From assembly GCF_000720425.1 (NCBI RefSeq), contig NZ_JOAJ01000008.1, forward strand, positions 310,001 through 374,000: a stretch of 64,000 bases of DNA, in the 5' to 3' direction. Below, in pieces: positions 9,975 to 17,748 of the stretch. The notes beneath the pieces were generated by a model. The model made no database searches and was not told the DNA's origin. It saw only the letters and a list, made by a program, of their open reading frames with translations. Numbering within the stretch: the stretch's first letter is position 1; the number at the start of each line of letters is the position of its first letter. The translations under genes and the position numbers were made by a program. The DNA comes from Nocardia rhamnosiphila NBRC 108938. GTDB lineage: Bacteria > Actinomycetota > Actinomycetes > Mycobacteriales > Mycobacteriaceae.

Positions 9975-10220
9975 ACCGGAGCGCGGACCCGGTTCGATCA
10001 CCACACCGCCCCGCTGCCAGGCCTGGTAGATAGTGGCCTTGTTCGGATTGCCCTCGGCATGGAAACCGATGCCGTGTCGCCGCCGTTGGTCCGGTGTGAA
10101 GACCGCAACCACACCATGAACGACACCGGCGCGCGCAGAATCCCTTCCGCGGCTTGGCCGTCGATCGGATGTGCCTCGCGATCGTCGTACTCGTCCTCGA
10201 CCTGATAGGGGGCCATAAAT
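9975..10220 (-). pseudogene. Decayed copy of the nitroreductase gene at 13332-13838
   Basis: The 84 bases at 9991-10074 match 13348-13431 at 73 positions. They encode, on the minus strand, GIGFHAEGNPNKATIYQAW, the counterpart of GIGFDAEGNPNKADIYQTW near the C-terminus of the intact gene. Further upstream, similarity (HRTNGG against DNRTNAG) appears only in another frame, so at least one frameshift is present. The N-terminal half is not recognisable. This is a fragment of an F420/nitroreductase-family gene. It lies in the same orientation as the intact copy, and the ESX cassette lies between the two. Confidence 0.8.
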
Positions 10221-10498
10221 ACTTCTCCCAGCGCGACAGCCGAGCCGTCGCTGGGACCGAAAACACTGCGCCTGACCTGGTCTCGACACCGGCCGGATCG
10301 CTCGCCGGGTCCCGGTCACGACTGTCCAGCCGGCCTTGGCCACCACTGTCGCACTCACCGCCCGGGCAGGCTGCAAGTCGCCTGACCAGTTGCCAGAACG
10401 ACCACTACGGAGCCCGGGAAACTCGGTAGCGAACCCGCTGCACGGGCCACCCGAACAAATCAGGTCGGCACGCTCCCCGTAAAAGCTCGAGTTCAGTT
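10221..10498. other. Non-coding remainder upstream of the lipoprotein stop
   Basis: With the pseudogene, this fills the 551-base gap from 9948 to 10498. No convincing frame or ribosome site was found. Base composition falls noticeably towards the cassette on the right, and the left part may hold unrecognisable 5' remains of the decayed nitroreductase gene. Confidence 0.4.
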
Positions 10499-11056
10499 CT
10501 ATGACGTCAATTCCCTGGTCAAGTCGATCAGGAACTCCGATGCCGCACGAACATCATGGTCGGAAAGATCGAGTTTCGGTTCTTCGCCGACATTATTGAC
10601 CTGGTCCGAATTGAGGTTCAGCGTTCCCTGCCAGCCGTCCGCTGTGGTGACGATCCGAACCGAACCATCGGACTGGTTCACCCACACCTTCTCGTCGTAC
10701 CCATTTTGAGCAATGTAGTTCGGGTCGCCCTTGACCAACGCGGGTTCCGACTCGTTCGGTAGCGTTGCCCGAAGCCGCGTTTCACCCACGCCCACCACGG
10801 AGGCCTTTGTCAGCGTACACGTCGCTCCCCGGCCGATTTCGGCATCGGGATCGTCGGATCCGTATTCGATAGCCAAATCGTCTATTCCGAGGTCGTTTTC
10901 GAAGAAGGTGAGCGTTCTGTCGCACTGGTCTCGAATTGTATGGCTGGATTCGGTCGGTGCAGTGTTATGGCTGCTGTCCGCTCCGCAGGCAGGAACGAAC
11001 GCAATGGAGACGATTGCTGCAGCCGCGACATTCGAGCGCCACGCGACCCCACTCAT
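10499..11056 (-). CDS. Putative lipoprotein of the ESX substrate cassette
   Basis: A 185-residue exported lipoprotein. The lipobox VPAC has the acylated Cys24, followed by a Ser/Thr-rich linker. The mature domain contains RDQCDRTLTFF and GRGATCTLTK, one Cys pair spaced about 40 residues. This layout resembles DUF3558 lipoproteins of actinobacteria, but the assignment is tentative. Its ATG overlaps the stop of the WXG protein gene by four bases (ATGA), so it is co-translated as the last gene of the cassette. Codon and base use are clearly less GC-rich than dnaE or the ABC importer nearby. A role alongside the secreted WXG proteins, perhaps at the cell surface, is inferred from the operon. Confidence 0.75.
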   Translation of the reverse strand: MSGVAWRSNVAAAAIVSIAFVPACGADSSHNTAPTESSHTIRDQCDRTLTFFENDLGIDDLAIEYGSDDPDAEIGRGATCTLTKASVVGVGETRLRATLPNESEPALVKGDPNYIAQNGYDEKVWVNQSDGSVRIVTTADGWQGTLNLNSDQVNNVGEEPKLDLSDHDVRAASEFLIDLTRELTS

Positions 11057-11919
11057 TGTGTCACCCTATCTGTCTTGACCGACCATTTGTTCGTGCCGTC
11101 CAATACGGTTGCGTCATCGAACTTGGAATTATCATCGACGGCCATCGGCGGCCATTTATTATCGGGTAGTCCGTCGATATCCGAACTGGCCTGCGCGATC
11201 TTGTTCCCATTGATGATGCTGTTCTGTGCCGACGAGGCGATACTTCCTACCGCCTGGGCGATTGCATTGTAGGCGTTTCCGATTGCTGCGACGATATCAC
11301 CGGTTTGGGCCGCGGCGACCGGGCCGGTCGCCGCGGCCGCAACTATCTCGCCGATGCTGGAGATCAACGAGAGAATCGCTTCGACTATTTCCCGATAGAG
11401 TTCCAGTGTTTTTACCGCGACATCCTCCAGGGAGGTTGCAATCGTTTCGCACGAGGCCGGAAGCGCCTGCTGTCCACACGGTTTCGCCTGCCGAATACGA
11501 GAATTTTCGTATGCCTCGGCGGCAATTCCGGTCCAATGGGCATTGAGTTTGGTCTCATCGATCTGAGTACCGGCGTTGGTGATCGCGCTCGCGACATCCC
11601 GCCATGCATTGGCGTAATTTATGAACGTGATGGGTACCGCTATACCCTTGATCAGTTCCGCCAGTTCGGTGCCGGCGTCCTCGATATATTTCAGTACCTT
11701 GTCCCGCTCGTCCCAGAGTCGGTCGACGACGGCTTCGGCGCCCCCGCCTCCCACGAGCCCGAAAAATCCCCAACCGGTGACGCGAACGGCCAGAACGATA
11801 TTCCCGAATGCGTCATTGACTCTATCCGGCTGGTCTTTGAGCTCTTCCGCCTTCGTTCTAATTTGTTCGATATTGGTGGTCAGGTCTGTTCTGGTCTGTG
11901 GATTCGTATCTTCCGCCAT
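11053..11919 (-). CDS. WXG100-type ESX/type VII secretion target
   Basis: A 288-residue, largely helical protein. The central motif AHWTGIAAEAYEN (around residues 128-140) contains W-T-G followed by the A-x-A-Y pattern of long actinobacterial WXG100-like ESX substrates. A Gly-rich turn, FFGLVGGGGAEAV, precedes it, and an Ala-rich helical segment (about 190-245) follows. The C-terminal 40 residues are polar. The start has GGGGGAG seven bases upstream. The gene is 12 bases downstream of an EspC-like gene and overlaps the lipoprotein gene, so all are one unit. It is probably secreted as a heterodimer with the EspC-like protein. No secretion machinery (Ecc proteins) is encoded in the window, so it would depend on an ESX system elsewhere. 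Confidence 0.8.
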   Translation of the reverse strand: MAEDTNPQTRTDLTTNIEQIRTKAEELKDQPDRVNDAFGNIVLAVRVTGWGFFGLVGGGGAEAVVDRLWDERDKVLKYIEDAGTELAELIKGIAVPITFINYANAWRDVASAITNAGTQIDETKLNAHWTGIAAEAYENSRIRQAKPCGQQALPASCETIATSLEDVAVKTLELYREIVEAILSLISSIGEIVAAAATGPVAAAQTGDIVAAIGNAYNAIAQAVGSIASSAQNSIINGNKIAQASSDIDGLPDNKWPPMAVDDNSKFDDATVLDGTNKWSVKTDRVTQ

Positions 11920-11931
11920 GCTGTCTCCCCC

Positions 11932-12246
11932 CTAGTAGAGATTACTGAGTGCATGCGCGTTCTGCGCATCCTCGGCTTCGTAGGTATCTGCCACCTGGCG
12001 GAGTGTCGTAGCAATTTCATTGCACACTGAAATTCCCTCTTTCATTCGTTCGGCGAAGAAATCGGGAACGTCCTTGTATTTTTCGTATGCCAGAACGAAT
12101 ACGCCCGCTTCGAGCTGTTCGAATTTTGCGCCCGCGGTGGCGACTCGCGCTGTTTCCAAGGCAGCAGCGGCCTCGCCCCAATTGTTGGCAGCGGTGCGGA
12201 CTGCGCCTACGGCAACGGTAATGGCTTGCTGTGACGGTGTGGCCAT
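11932..12246 (-). CDS. EspC-like ESX-1 secretion-associated protein
   Basis: A 104-residue helical protein of the EspC (DUF2580) type: short N-terminal helix, a Trp-Gly turn (NNWGEAA), a second helix, and a C-terminal tail. The tail reads VADTYEAEDAQNAHALSNLY and includes Y-E-A-E-D, a fit to the Y-x-x-x-D/E signal needed for type VII export. The start has GAGGG about ten bases upstream and follows the previous stop by three bases. Together with the next gene it forms the usual small/large substrate pair. It is the best-supported member of this low-GC cassette. Confidence 0.82.
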   Translation of the reverse strand: MATPSQQAITVAVGAVRTAANNWGEAAAALETARVATAGAKFEQLEAGVFVLAYEKYKDVPDFFAERMKEGISVCNEIATTLRQVADTYEAEDAQNAHALSNLY

Positions 12247-12249
12247 GAT

Positions 12250-13053
12250 CTAGACCCTCAAACCTTCTATGAGACTGTCGCGATGGCGAGAATGATGAAA
12301 TTCGAGATCCTCGTCCGAATATCTCGAGTAATCGCCACGAACCGGAAAACTCGGCCGGAGCTCGCGAACCCGATCCGCGAGAGACAGGAATTCGTCGACC
12401 AGGTCCATCGGATGGGCTTTTTGTGCCCATTCCGGCCGTACGTATATCGATTTCAGCTGAAAACAGTCCGCTGCGATCGAGATGGCAGGTGCGCCGTCGA
12501 TCAGCGCTCGACCGTGCACATCGAAGATGCCTCGCGTGAGTATGCGCCGCTGGGCTTCGCGATATTCCGACCAGCTCGATGTGTCGAGGAGGAGCATCAG
12601 AACCGTGCGACGGTCGGGAACCGGGCAAGCGTGGCGGAATTCGCCGGTCACCAGTTTGCCCAGACAGGCTTCGACCGACTTCTTGTATGCGCGCATCAAC
12701 TCGTCGCCTGTATCGCCGGGGTCCACGTGGCGGTGCCACTGCGAGCTGAGTCGCAACTGTATCGGTAGCAGACCTCGATCGACTTCGACTGTCGCGAACG
12801 AATAGCCCGGCGCGGCTTGCGTATCTTCCGCAGTGAACGAATCCGAATGCGTCCAGGTAGGAGCCGAGGATTCGCGATCCGGTCCCGTTCCGGGGGTGGG
12901 ATATTCAGCGGGTTGGGGAACGGGATGTGTGATCGGTGTCGGGTGCGAGCTGTTTGCATCCCCTTGCATCGGGGTCAGTGGATCCTCGTCCCAGAACTCG
13001 TCCGGGTCGTCGTAGTGATTGAAAAATCCGCCGTTATAGCCCGGTGGTGACAT
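12250..13053 (-). CDS. Cassette protein with YbaB/EbfC-like segment
   Basis: The first gene of the ESX substrate cassette encodes 267 residues. The N-terminal 90 residues are Pro/Asp/Ser-rich and probably disordered. The middle (about residues 100-150) reads FATVEVDRGLLPIQLRLS and then DPGDTGDELMRAY. This resembles the YbaB/EbfC-like domains often found at the head of ESX substrate operons in Nocardia and mycobacteria. The C-terminal 110 residues (VLMLLLDTSSWSEYREAQ onwards) are not recognised. The ATG at 13053 follows GGCAGGA; longer in-frame starts have no support. A chaperone-like or regulatory role for the cassette is a guess. Confidence 0.65.
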   Translation of the reverse strand: MSPPGYNGGFFNHYDDPDEFWDEDPLTPMQGDANSSHPTPITHPVPQPAEYPTPGTGPDRESSAPTWTHSDSFTAEDTQAAPGYSFATVEVDRGLLPIQLRLSSQWHRHVDPGDTGDELMRAYKKSVEACLGKLVTGEFRHACPVPDRRTVLMLLLDTSSWSEYREAQRRILTRGIFDVHGRALIDGAPAISIAADCFQLKSIYVRPEWAQKAHPMDLVDEFLSLADRVRELRPSFPVRGDYSRYSDEDLEFHHSRHRDSLIEGLRV

Positions 13054-13331
13054 ACTGCCGAGTCCTGCCTCTGCGTGCTTTACTCTTCGAATGCGACTAC
13101 GGTTATCGGCTACGCAAAAGCACTGACGTCCCCCTTTTTTCGATACGAAGCAACTCCCCGCTGTTCCGCAGATCAGCTTCTCCGGCGCCCGCACGTTTGT
13201 CAACCCTGCGTACGTACTCACCCAGCCGTGGCATCGTCGGGCACCGCAGAGCACCGGGGGCCCGTGATGATGGCTCGGCCGACCGGGCGTTCACGCCAGG
13301 TGCGGTCGCCCGATACGCGGCCGGTTCCGTG
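13054..13331. promoter_or_regulatory. Promoter-bearing gap upstream of the ESX cassette
   Basis: These 278 bases lie between the cassette start and the nitroreductase stop and contain no credible gene. The low-GC part near 13075-13150, including a run of C then T at about 13130-13140, probably holds the cassette promoter. GC content rises sharply towards 13200, marking the edge of the atypical DNA. Confidence 0.4.
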
Positions 13332-13838
13332 TCATCGCACCGGCCGCAGTTCGATGACGACACCACCCTGCTGCCAGGTCTGGTAGATGTCGGCCTTGTT
13401 GGGATTGCCCTCGGCATCGAAACCGATGCCGTTGTAGCCGGCATTGGTCCGGTTGTCCCGGGCGATGATCTCGAACAGTCGCAGCACGTCCTCGGCCGTG
13501 GTGTGCACGACCGGGTCGAACTGTTCGGGCCGGCCGCCGCGGGTGAGGGTGAGGGGGGTGCCGGTCGCCAGGTTCCGCACCCATGGTCGCCGGGATGTGC
13601 CGATCAGGAGTGTCTGTCCGTGGGCGGTGTAGGCGACCGGGATATCGTAGGCGCGACCGGATTTCCGGCCTACCACATGCAGCGTCGCCAGCCGTTTGCC
13701 GACCACGCCGGACAGTCCTGGTAGCCGTAGCAGTGTGCGGACCACTCGGTTGGTCAGGCCCTGGGCCCGGCCGATGGGCCGCGGTCCGCTGGTGGTCGGG
13801 GTGCCGTAGGGGTTCGCCGCCGGGGGATCCTCGCTCAT
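13332..13838 (-). CDS. Nitroreductase/quinone reductase family protein (deazaflavin type)
   Basis: A 168-residue protein of the F420H2-dependent nitroreductase/quinone reductase family (Ddn-like). The core VVGRKSGRAYDIPVAYTAHG is the characteristic G-R-K-S-G entry to the split beta-barrel that binds the deazaflavin phosphate. It is followed by GTSRRPWVRNLATGTPLTL, where the family has a Trp-x-x-N-L-x-A/T motif. The C-terminal GYNGIGFDAEGNPNKADIYQ extends beyond the shortest Ddn proteins. Such enzymes reduce nitro compounds or quinones with F420H2. A decayed copy lies on the far side of the ESX cassette. The substrate cannot be inferred. Confidence 0.8.
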   Translation of the reverse strand: MSEDPPAANPYGTPTTSGPRPIGRAQGLTNRVVRTLLRLPGLSGVVGKRLATLHVVGRKSGRAYDIPVAYTAHGQTLLIGTSRRPWVRNLATGTPLTLTRGGRPEQFDPVVHTTAEDVLRLFEIIARDNRTNAGYNGIGFDAEGNPNKADIYQTWQQGGVVIELRPVR

Positions 13839-13856
13839 GGGTTCAGTATTGTCGCG

Positions 13857-14582
13857 TCACAGCACCTGGTCGAGAAACCTGCGCAGTCGCGGTGTTCCGG
13901 CATTGTCGAAAAGTTGGTCCGGGCTGCCCGACTCCACCACCACACCGCCGTCCATGAACACCACATGGTCGGAGACGCTGCGGGCGAACCCCATCTCGTG
14001 CGTCACCACGACCATCGACATACCGCCCGCGGCCAGCTCCGACATCAGCGCGAGCACACCCTTGACCAGTTCCGGGTCCAGCGCGGAGGTGGCCTCGTCG
14101 AAGAACATGATGTCCGGTTTCATGGCCAGCGCCCGGGCGATCGCCACCCGCTGTTGCTGACCACCGGAGAGGTTGGCGGGCCGGGAGTCGGCCTTGCCGG
14201 TGAGCCCCACGACCTCGAGCTGTTCCAGCGCCAGGGTGCGGGCCTCGTCCTTGGACAGGCCGCGCAGCTTGCGCGGTCCCAGCGCGATATTGTCGGCCAC
14301 CGTCCGGTGCGGGAAGAGATTGAACTGCTGGAAGACCATTCCGATGCGCTGCCGCAGGCGGTCGGGGTTCTCGGTGAGCACCGACTCGCCGTCGATCAGG
14401 ATGTCCCCGGCCTCGGGTTCGTGCAGGCGATTGAGGACGCGCAGCAGGGTGGATTTCCCGGAACCGGACGGCCCGATCACCGTGGTGGTCTTCCCCGCGT
14501 CGACGTGGATGTCCACCCCGCGCAGAATCTGATTACCGCCCAGCCGTAGGTGGAGTCCGGTGCCGGTCAGTGAGGCGCTCAT
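13857..14582 (-). CDS. Polar amino acid ABC transporter ATP-binding protein
   Basis: The ATPase of an amino acid importer (GlnQ/HisP type), 241 residues. Visible motifs are Walker A GPSGSGKST, Q-loop MVFQQFNLFPH, signature LSGGQQQR, Walker B IMFFDEATSALDPE and switch VVVTHEMGFA. The FNLFPHRTV motif is typical of polar amino acid importers. Its start is three bases after the stop of the fused binding-protein/permease gene, so the two form one operon that is by itself a complete importer. The ATPase would act as a homodimer on a homodimeric permease. Confidence 0.93.
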   Translation of the reverse strand: MSASLTGTGLHLRLGGNQILRGVDIHVDAGKTTTVIGPSGSGKSTLLRVLNRLHEPEAGDILIDGESVLTENPDRLRQRIGMVFQQFNLFPHRTVADNIALGPRKLRGLSKDEARTLALEQLEVVGLTGKADSRPANLSGGQQQRVAIARALAMKPDIMFFDEATSALDPELVKGVLALMSELAAGGMSMVVVTHEMGFARSVSDHVVFMDGGVVVESGSPDQLFDNAGTPRLRRFLDQVL

Positions 14583-14585
14583 CGG

Positions 14586-16379
14586 TTACCCCCGGCCTTC
14601 GGTGATGGCGGACTGCTCGACCGGGTCGATCGGCTGATCGGGCCGGCCGGTGCGCATCCGCCGGTCGATGTAGTTCACCAGATGGGTGAGTGGGATGGTC
14701 AGCAGCAGATAGACCAGGCCGGCGGCCACCAGCGGTGACAGGTTGCCGGTCTGGGCGTTGAGGTCACGGCCGACCGCGAACAGTTCACGCTGGGTGGCCA
14801 GCAGCCCCAGGAAGTAGATCAGCGACGAATCCTTGATCAACGCGATGAACTGGTTCATCAGCGCGGGCAGCACTCGGCGGACCCCCTGGGGGATCACCAC
14901 CAGCGTCATCGCCTGCCGGTAGCCGAAGCCGATCGCCCGGGCGGCCTCGAGCTGCCCCGGCTCCACCGATTGGATACCGGAGCGGAAGATCTCGCCGATA
15001 TAGGCCGAGGCGAGCAGGGCCAGCGCCACCGCGCCGAGCCAGTAGGGATTGTTGCCGGTGAGGCCGCTGACCACCGGCCCGACCCCCAGTCCGATGAGCA
15101 GGATGATGACCACCGCGGGCAGGCCGCGGAAGATATCGGTGTACACCCGGGCCGGCCAGCGCAACCAGCGGGTCCGCGAGATTCCGGCCACCGCGAGCAG
15201 CATGCCGATCAGGGTGCCCAGCACGCCGGAGACCAGCGCGAGGATCAGCGTGTTGGGCAGGCCGGTCTTGAACAGGTCCGGGAGAGCCTGCCGGTAGAGC
15301 GACCAGTCGAAGAAGGTGTCGCGGAGCTGTTCCAGCGTCGATTTCGGCGCCTGCGCGGTCTGCTGCTGCGGGCCCTGTTCGGCGACGAGGGCGGCGAAAT
15401 CGGGCAGTTGCGGGGCCGGTGCGGCCTTCGAGCCGGGTTTCCAGCCGGGGGGTAGCTCCCGCGGCACCCAGTCGCTGTAGAGCCGGGCGTAGGTGCCGTC
15501 GGCGATCACCGCGTCCAACCCGGAGTTGAGCGCGTCGATCAGTGGCTTGTTCTCCTTGGCGACCGCCCAGGCGACGAAATTGTCCAGACTGAACGAGTTG
15601 TCCACGACCGAGGTCGCATCACCCGGCGCGATCGCGCCCTGGGCCTGCGCCGAGGGGGCGACCCACGCGTCCACCTGGCCGGTTTTCACATTCGCGTACG
15701 CGGTGTTGTAGTCGGGGAATTTCACCGGGTCCAGGCCGAGTTCGTTGACGACGTATTCGTCCTGGACCGTGCCCTGCACCACCGCGACGCGGGAACCGGG
15801 CCCGAGATCGGCGAACCCGTGCACCGCGCTGCCATCCTTGACCACCAGCGAGAAGTAGCCGAAGTCGTAGCCGTTGGTGAAACCGACCATCTCACGCCGG
15901 GCGTCGGTGGTGGTGATGTTGGACGACCCGACATCGAACCGCTTGCCCGCGACCTGGGCCAGCAGGCCGGCGAACTCGGTGCCGGAGAACTCGACCCGCA
16001 GCCCGATCTTCGCGGCCACTGCCCGCAGCAGTTCGTTGTCGAAACCGGTGAACGCGCCGGCGGAGTTCACACAGATACTGGGCGGCGCGTCGGAGAGGGT
16101 ACCGACGCTTAGCACACCTGGCCGGATCAGACCCAGCCGGGAGACGTCCACCGCGGCCGGCGGTTCGGTCGATTCGGTGGTGAAACGATCCTCTTTGCCC
16201 GCACCCGGTGCGGTGAGGTTCGCCGGGGCCGCGGTAGCCGCCTCCGGTCCGGGCGGCGCGCACAGGTCGCGGGCGGCGCCGTCACCGCCGCCGCTGCCGC
16301 ACGCGGTCGCCAGCAGGGCGACGGCGACCAGCAGAACGGCGAGCAGCGCGCGGGCGCGCGGAACGGGCAGACCAGGCAT
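14586..16379 (-). CDS. Fused amino acid ABC binding protein-permease
   Basis: A 597-residue fusion of two normally separate importer parts. A lipobox LATAC (Cys27) precedes a linker. A family-3 solute-binding domain follows (about 85-310), with FDNELLRAVAAKIGLRVEF and GKRFDVGSSNITTTDARRE. After about 45 residues comes a HisM/GlnP-type permease domain (about 355-575) with roughly five helices and EAARAIGFGYRQAMTLVVIP, the E-A-A/G EAA loop that docks the ATPase. With an acylated N-terminus outside the membrane, binding domain and channel would be tethered. Such fusions are known in Firmicutes and some actinobacteria. The likely substrate is a polar amino acid such as glutamine or glutamate; a more exact call is not supported. 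Confidence 0.9.
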   Translation of the reverse strand: MPGLPVPRARALLAVLLVAVALLATACGSGGGDGAARDLCAPPGPEAATAAPANLTAPGAGKEDRFTTESTEPPAAVDVSRLGLIRPGVLSVGTLSDAPPSICVNSAGAFTGFDNELLRAVAAKIGLRVEFSGTEFAGLLAQVAGKRFDVGSSNITTTDARREMVGFTNGYDFGYFSLVVKDGSAVHGFADLGPGSRVAVVQGTVQDEYVVNELGLDPVKFPDYNTAYANVKTGQVDAWVAPSAQAQGAIAPGDATSVVDNSFSLDNFVAWAVAKENKPLIDALNSGLDAVIADGTYARLYSDWVPRELPPGWKPGSKAAPAPQLPDFAALVAEQGPQQQTAQAPKSTLEQLRDTFFDWSLYRQALPDLFKTGLPNTLILALVSGVLGTLIGMLLAVAGISRTRWLRWPARVYTDIFRGLPAVVIILLIGLGVGPVVSGLTGNNPYWLGAVALALLASAYIGEIFRSGIQSVEPGQLEAARAIGFGYRQAMTLVVIPQGVRRVLPALMNQFIALIKDSSLIYFLGLLATQRELFAVGRDLNAQTGNLSPLVAAGLVYLLLTIPLTHLVNYIDRRMRTGRPDQPIDPVEQSAITEGRG

Positions 16380-16457
16380 GATCGACCACCCTAGCGTCCG
16401 CCCCGACCCGGTCCGGGCACCCGGGTCGGGTGTGGCCGCGGCACCGCGGCCACCGGT

Positions 16458-17441
16458 TCACCCGGCCGCGAAGAACCGGCGGGGTACCTCGACGAGCATC
16501 GTCTGCAGCTGCCGCTCCTCGATCCCGCGATCGAGCACATAGGGGAAGACGTCGTCGAACAGGTGGGTGTAGTGCCACTGCGGCAGGACCGCCGCCCGCA
16601 TGGCCGGTTCCATCCAGTCGATATAGCAGCTGGCGTCCTGCGAGAGCACCATGCGTTCGGCGTAGCCGCGGCGCACCATCTCGATGAGGGTATCCGCGCG
16701 CGCCTCGAAGGTGGTCTCGAGATTGATCCCGAATCGGTCCATGCCCAGGACGAATCCGGAGTCCGCGAGTGCGGTCAGATAGTCCAGATCCGTGGTGTCA
16801 CCGCTGTGGCCCAGGACGATCCGGGTCGGATCGACGCCTTCCTCGGCGCACATGACGCGCTTGACCTCGAAACCGGACCCCGATTCGGGGTGGGTGTGCA
16901 CGGTGATCGGCACCCCGGTCTCGTGGTGGGCCCGGGCCACCGCCCGCATCACCCGTTCGACACCGGGCGTCAGTCCCTCCGCGTCGATCGCGCATTTGAG
17001 CATGCCCGCCCGGACGCCGGTCCCGGCGATACCGTCCCGGATATCGCCGACGAACATATCGACCATCGGATCGGGAACATGGGTGCCGACCAGCGGATCG
17101 AGCGCCGGTCCGCGGTAGTGGAAGAAGAACGGCACATCGTTGTAGGTGTAGAGGCCGGTGGCCACGATCAACTGCAGCGGGACCCGCTGCGCGATCTGCG
17201 CGATCCGCGGAATGTAGCGGCCCAGGCCCACCACCGTCGGGTCCACGATCGTGCGTACCCCGGCGTCGTAGGCGATGGTCAGCTGCCGGACCGCGTCCTC
17301 GACCCGCTCGTCCTCCGAACCCCACTCCTGCGAATAATTCTGCTGCACATCGGAGCTGAGCACGAAGACGTGCTCGTGCATGAGGGTGACACCGAGATCG
17401 GCGGTGTCCACGGCACCGCGGACGGTTTGGATCGAGGGCAC
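16458..17441 (-). CDS. Phosphotriesterase-like metallohydrolase (PLL-type lactonase)
   Basis: A 327-residue amidohydrolase-superfamily barrel of the phosphotriesterase family. The full binuclear metal set is present: H22-x-H24 in LMHEHVF, the carboxylated Lys149 in LKCAID, His182 in VHTHPE, His212 in LGHSGD and Asp269 in LSQDAS. These match H22, H24, K137, H170, H199 and D256 of SsoPox. Family members hydrolyse lactones, including acyl-homoserine lactones, and sometimes organophosphates. GTG 17441 was chosen because AGGAG lies about six bases upstream and the protein then begins with the usual short strand before HEH. The upstream PucR regulator in the same direction could control it. Confidence 0.9.
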   Translation of the reverse strand: MPSIQTVRGAVDTADLGVTLMHEHVFVLSSDVQQNYSQEWGSEDERVEDAVRQLTIAYDAGVRTIVDPTVVGLGRYIPRIAQIAQRVPLQLIVATGLYTYNDVPFFFHYRGPALDPLVGTHVPDPMVDMFVGDIRDGIAGTGVRAGMLKCAIDAEGLTPGVERVMRAVARAHHETGVPITVHTHPESGSGFEVKRVMCAEEGVDPTRIVLGHSGDTTDLDYLTALADSGFVLGMDRFGINLETTFEARADTLIEMVRRGYAERMVLSQDASCYIDWMEPAMRAAVLPQWHYTHLFDDVFPYVLDRGIEERQLQTMLVEVPRRFFAAG

Positions 17442-17748
17442 GGAGACTCCTGGAAAAGGGCAGCGCGCAGCGCGACGACGCCGGCGCGACGGATGGGATG
17501 GGGTCCGCGACACCCCCCGGGGCGGGCGCGGCCAACCGGTTGCCGGCGAGCCAACTACTCAGGTGGACGCCGGTTTCCGGGGATAACTGAACCTTACGGC
17601 GAGGCTGTGGGGTGGACCATATTCCGGCCGCATGAAAGCTCGGCCGGCATTTGTGCGCTCAGCACATGCCCGCGGCGCGCTCGGCGAAATGTCCGTCGTG
17701 CGCGGCGCATTGCGTCCGCCGGGTGCCGGCCGGAATCGGTGCCGTGGG
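17442..17748. other. Gap between lactonase start and PucR stop
   Basis: No gene is supported in these 307 bases. A 10-bp inverted repeat, ATTCCGGCCG at 17621-17630 against its complement at 17727-17736, brackets the middle of the gap. The part near 17580-17640 is less GC-rich and probably holds the lactonase promoter. Confidence 0.4.
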
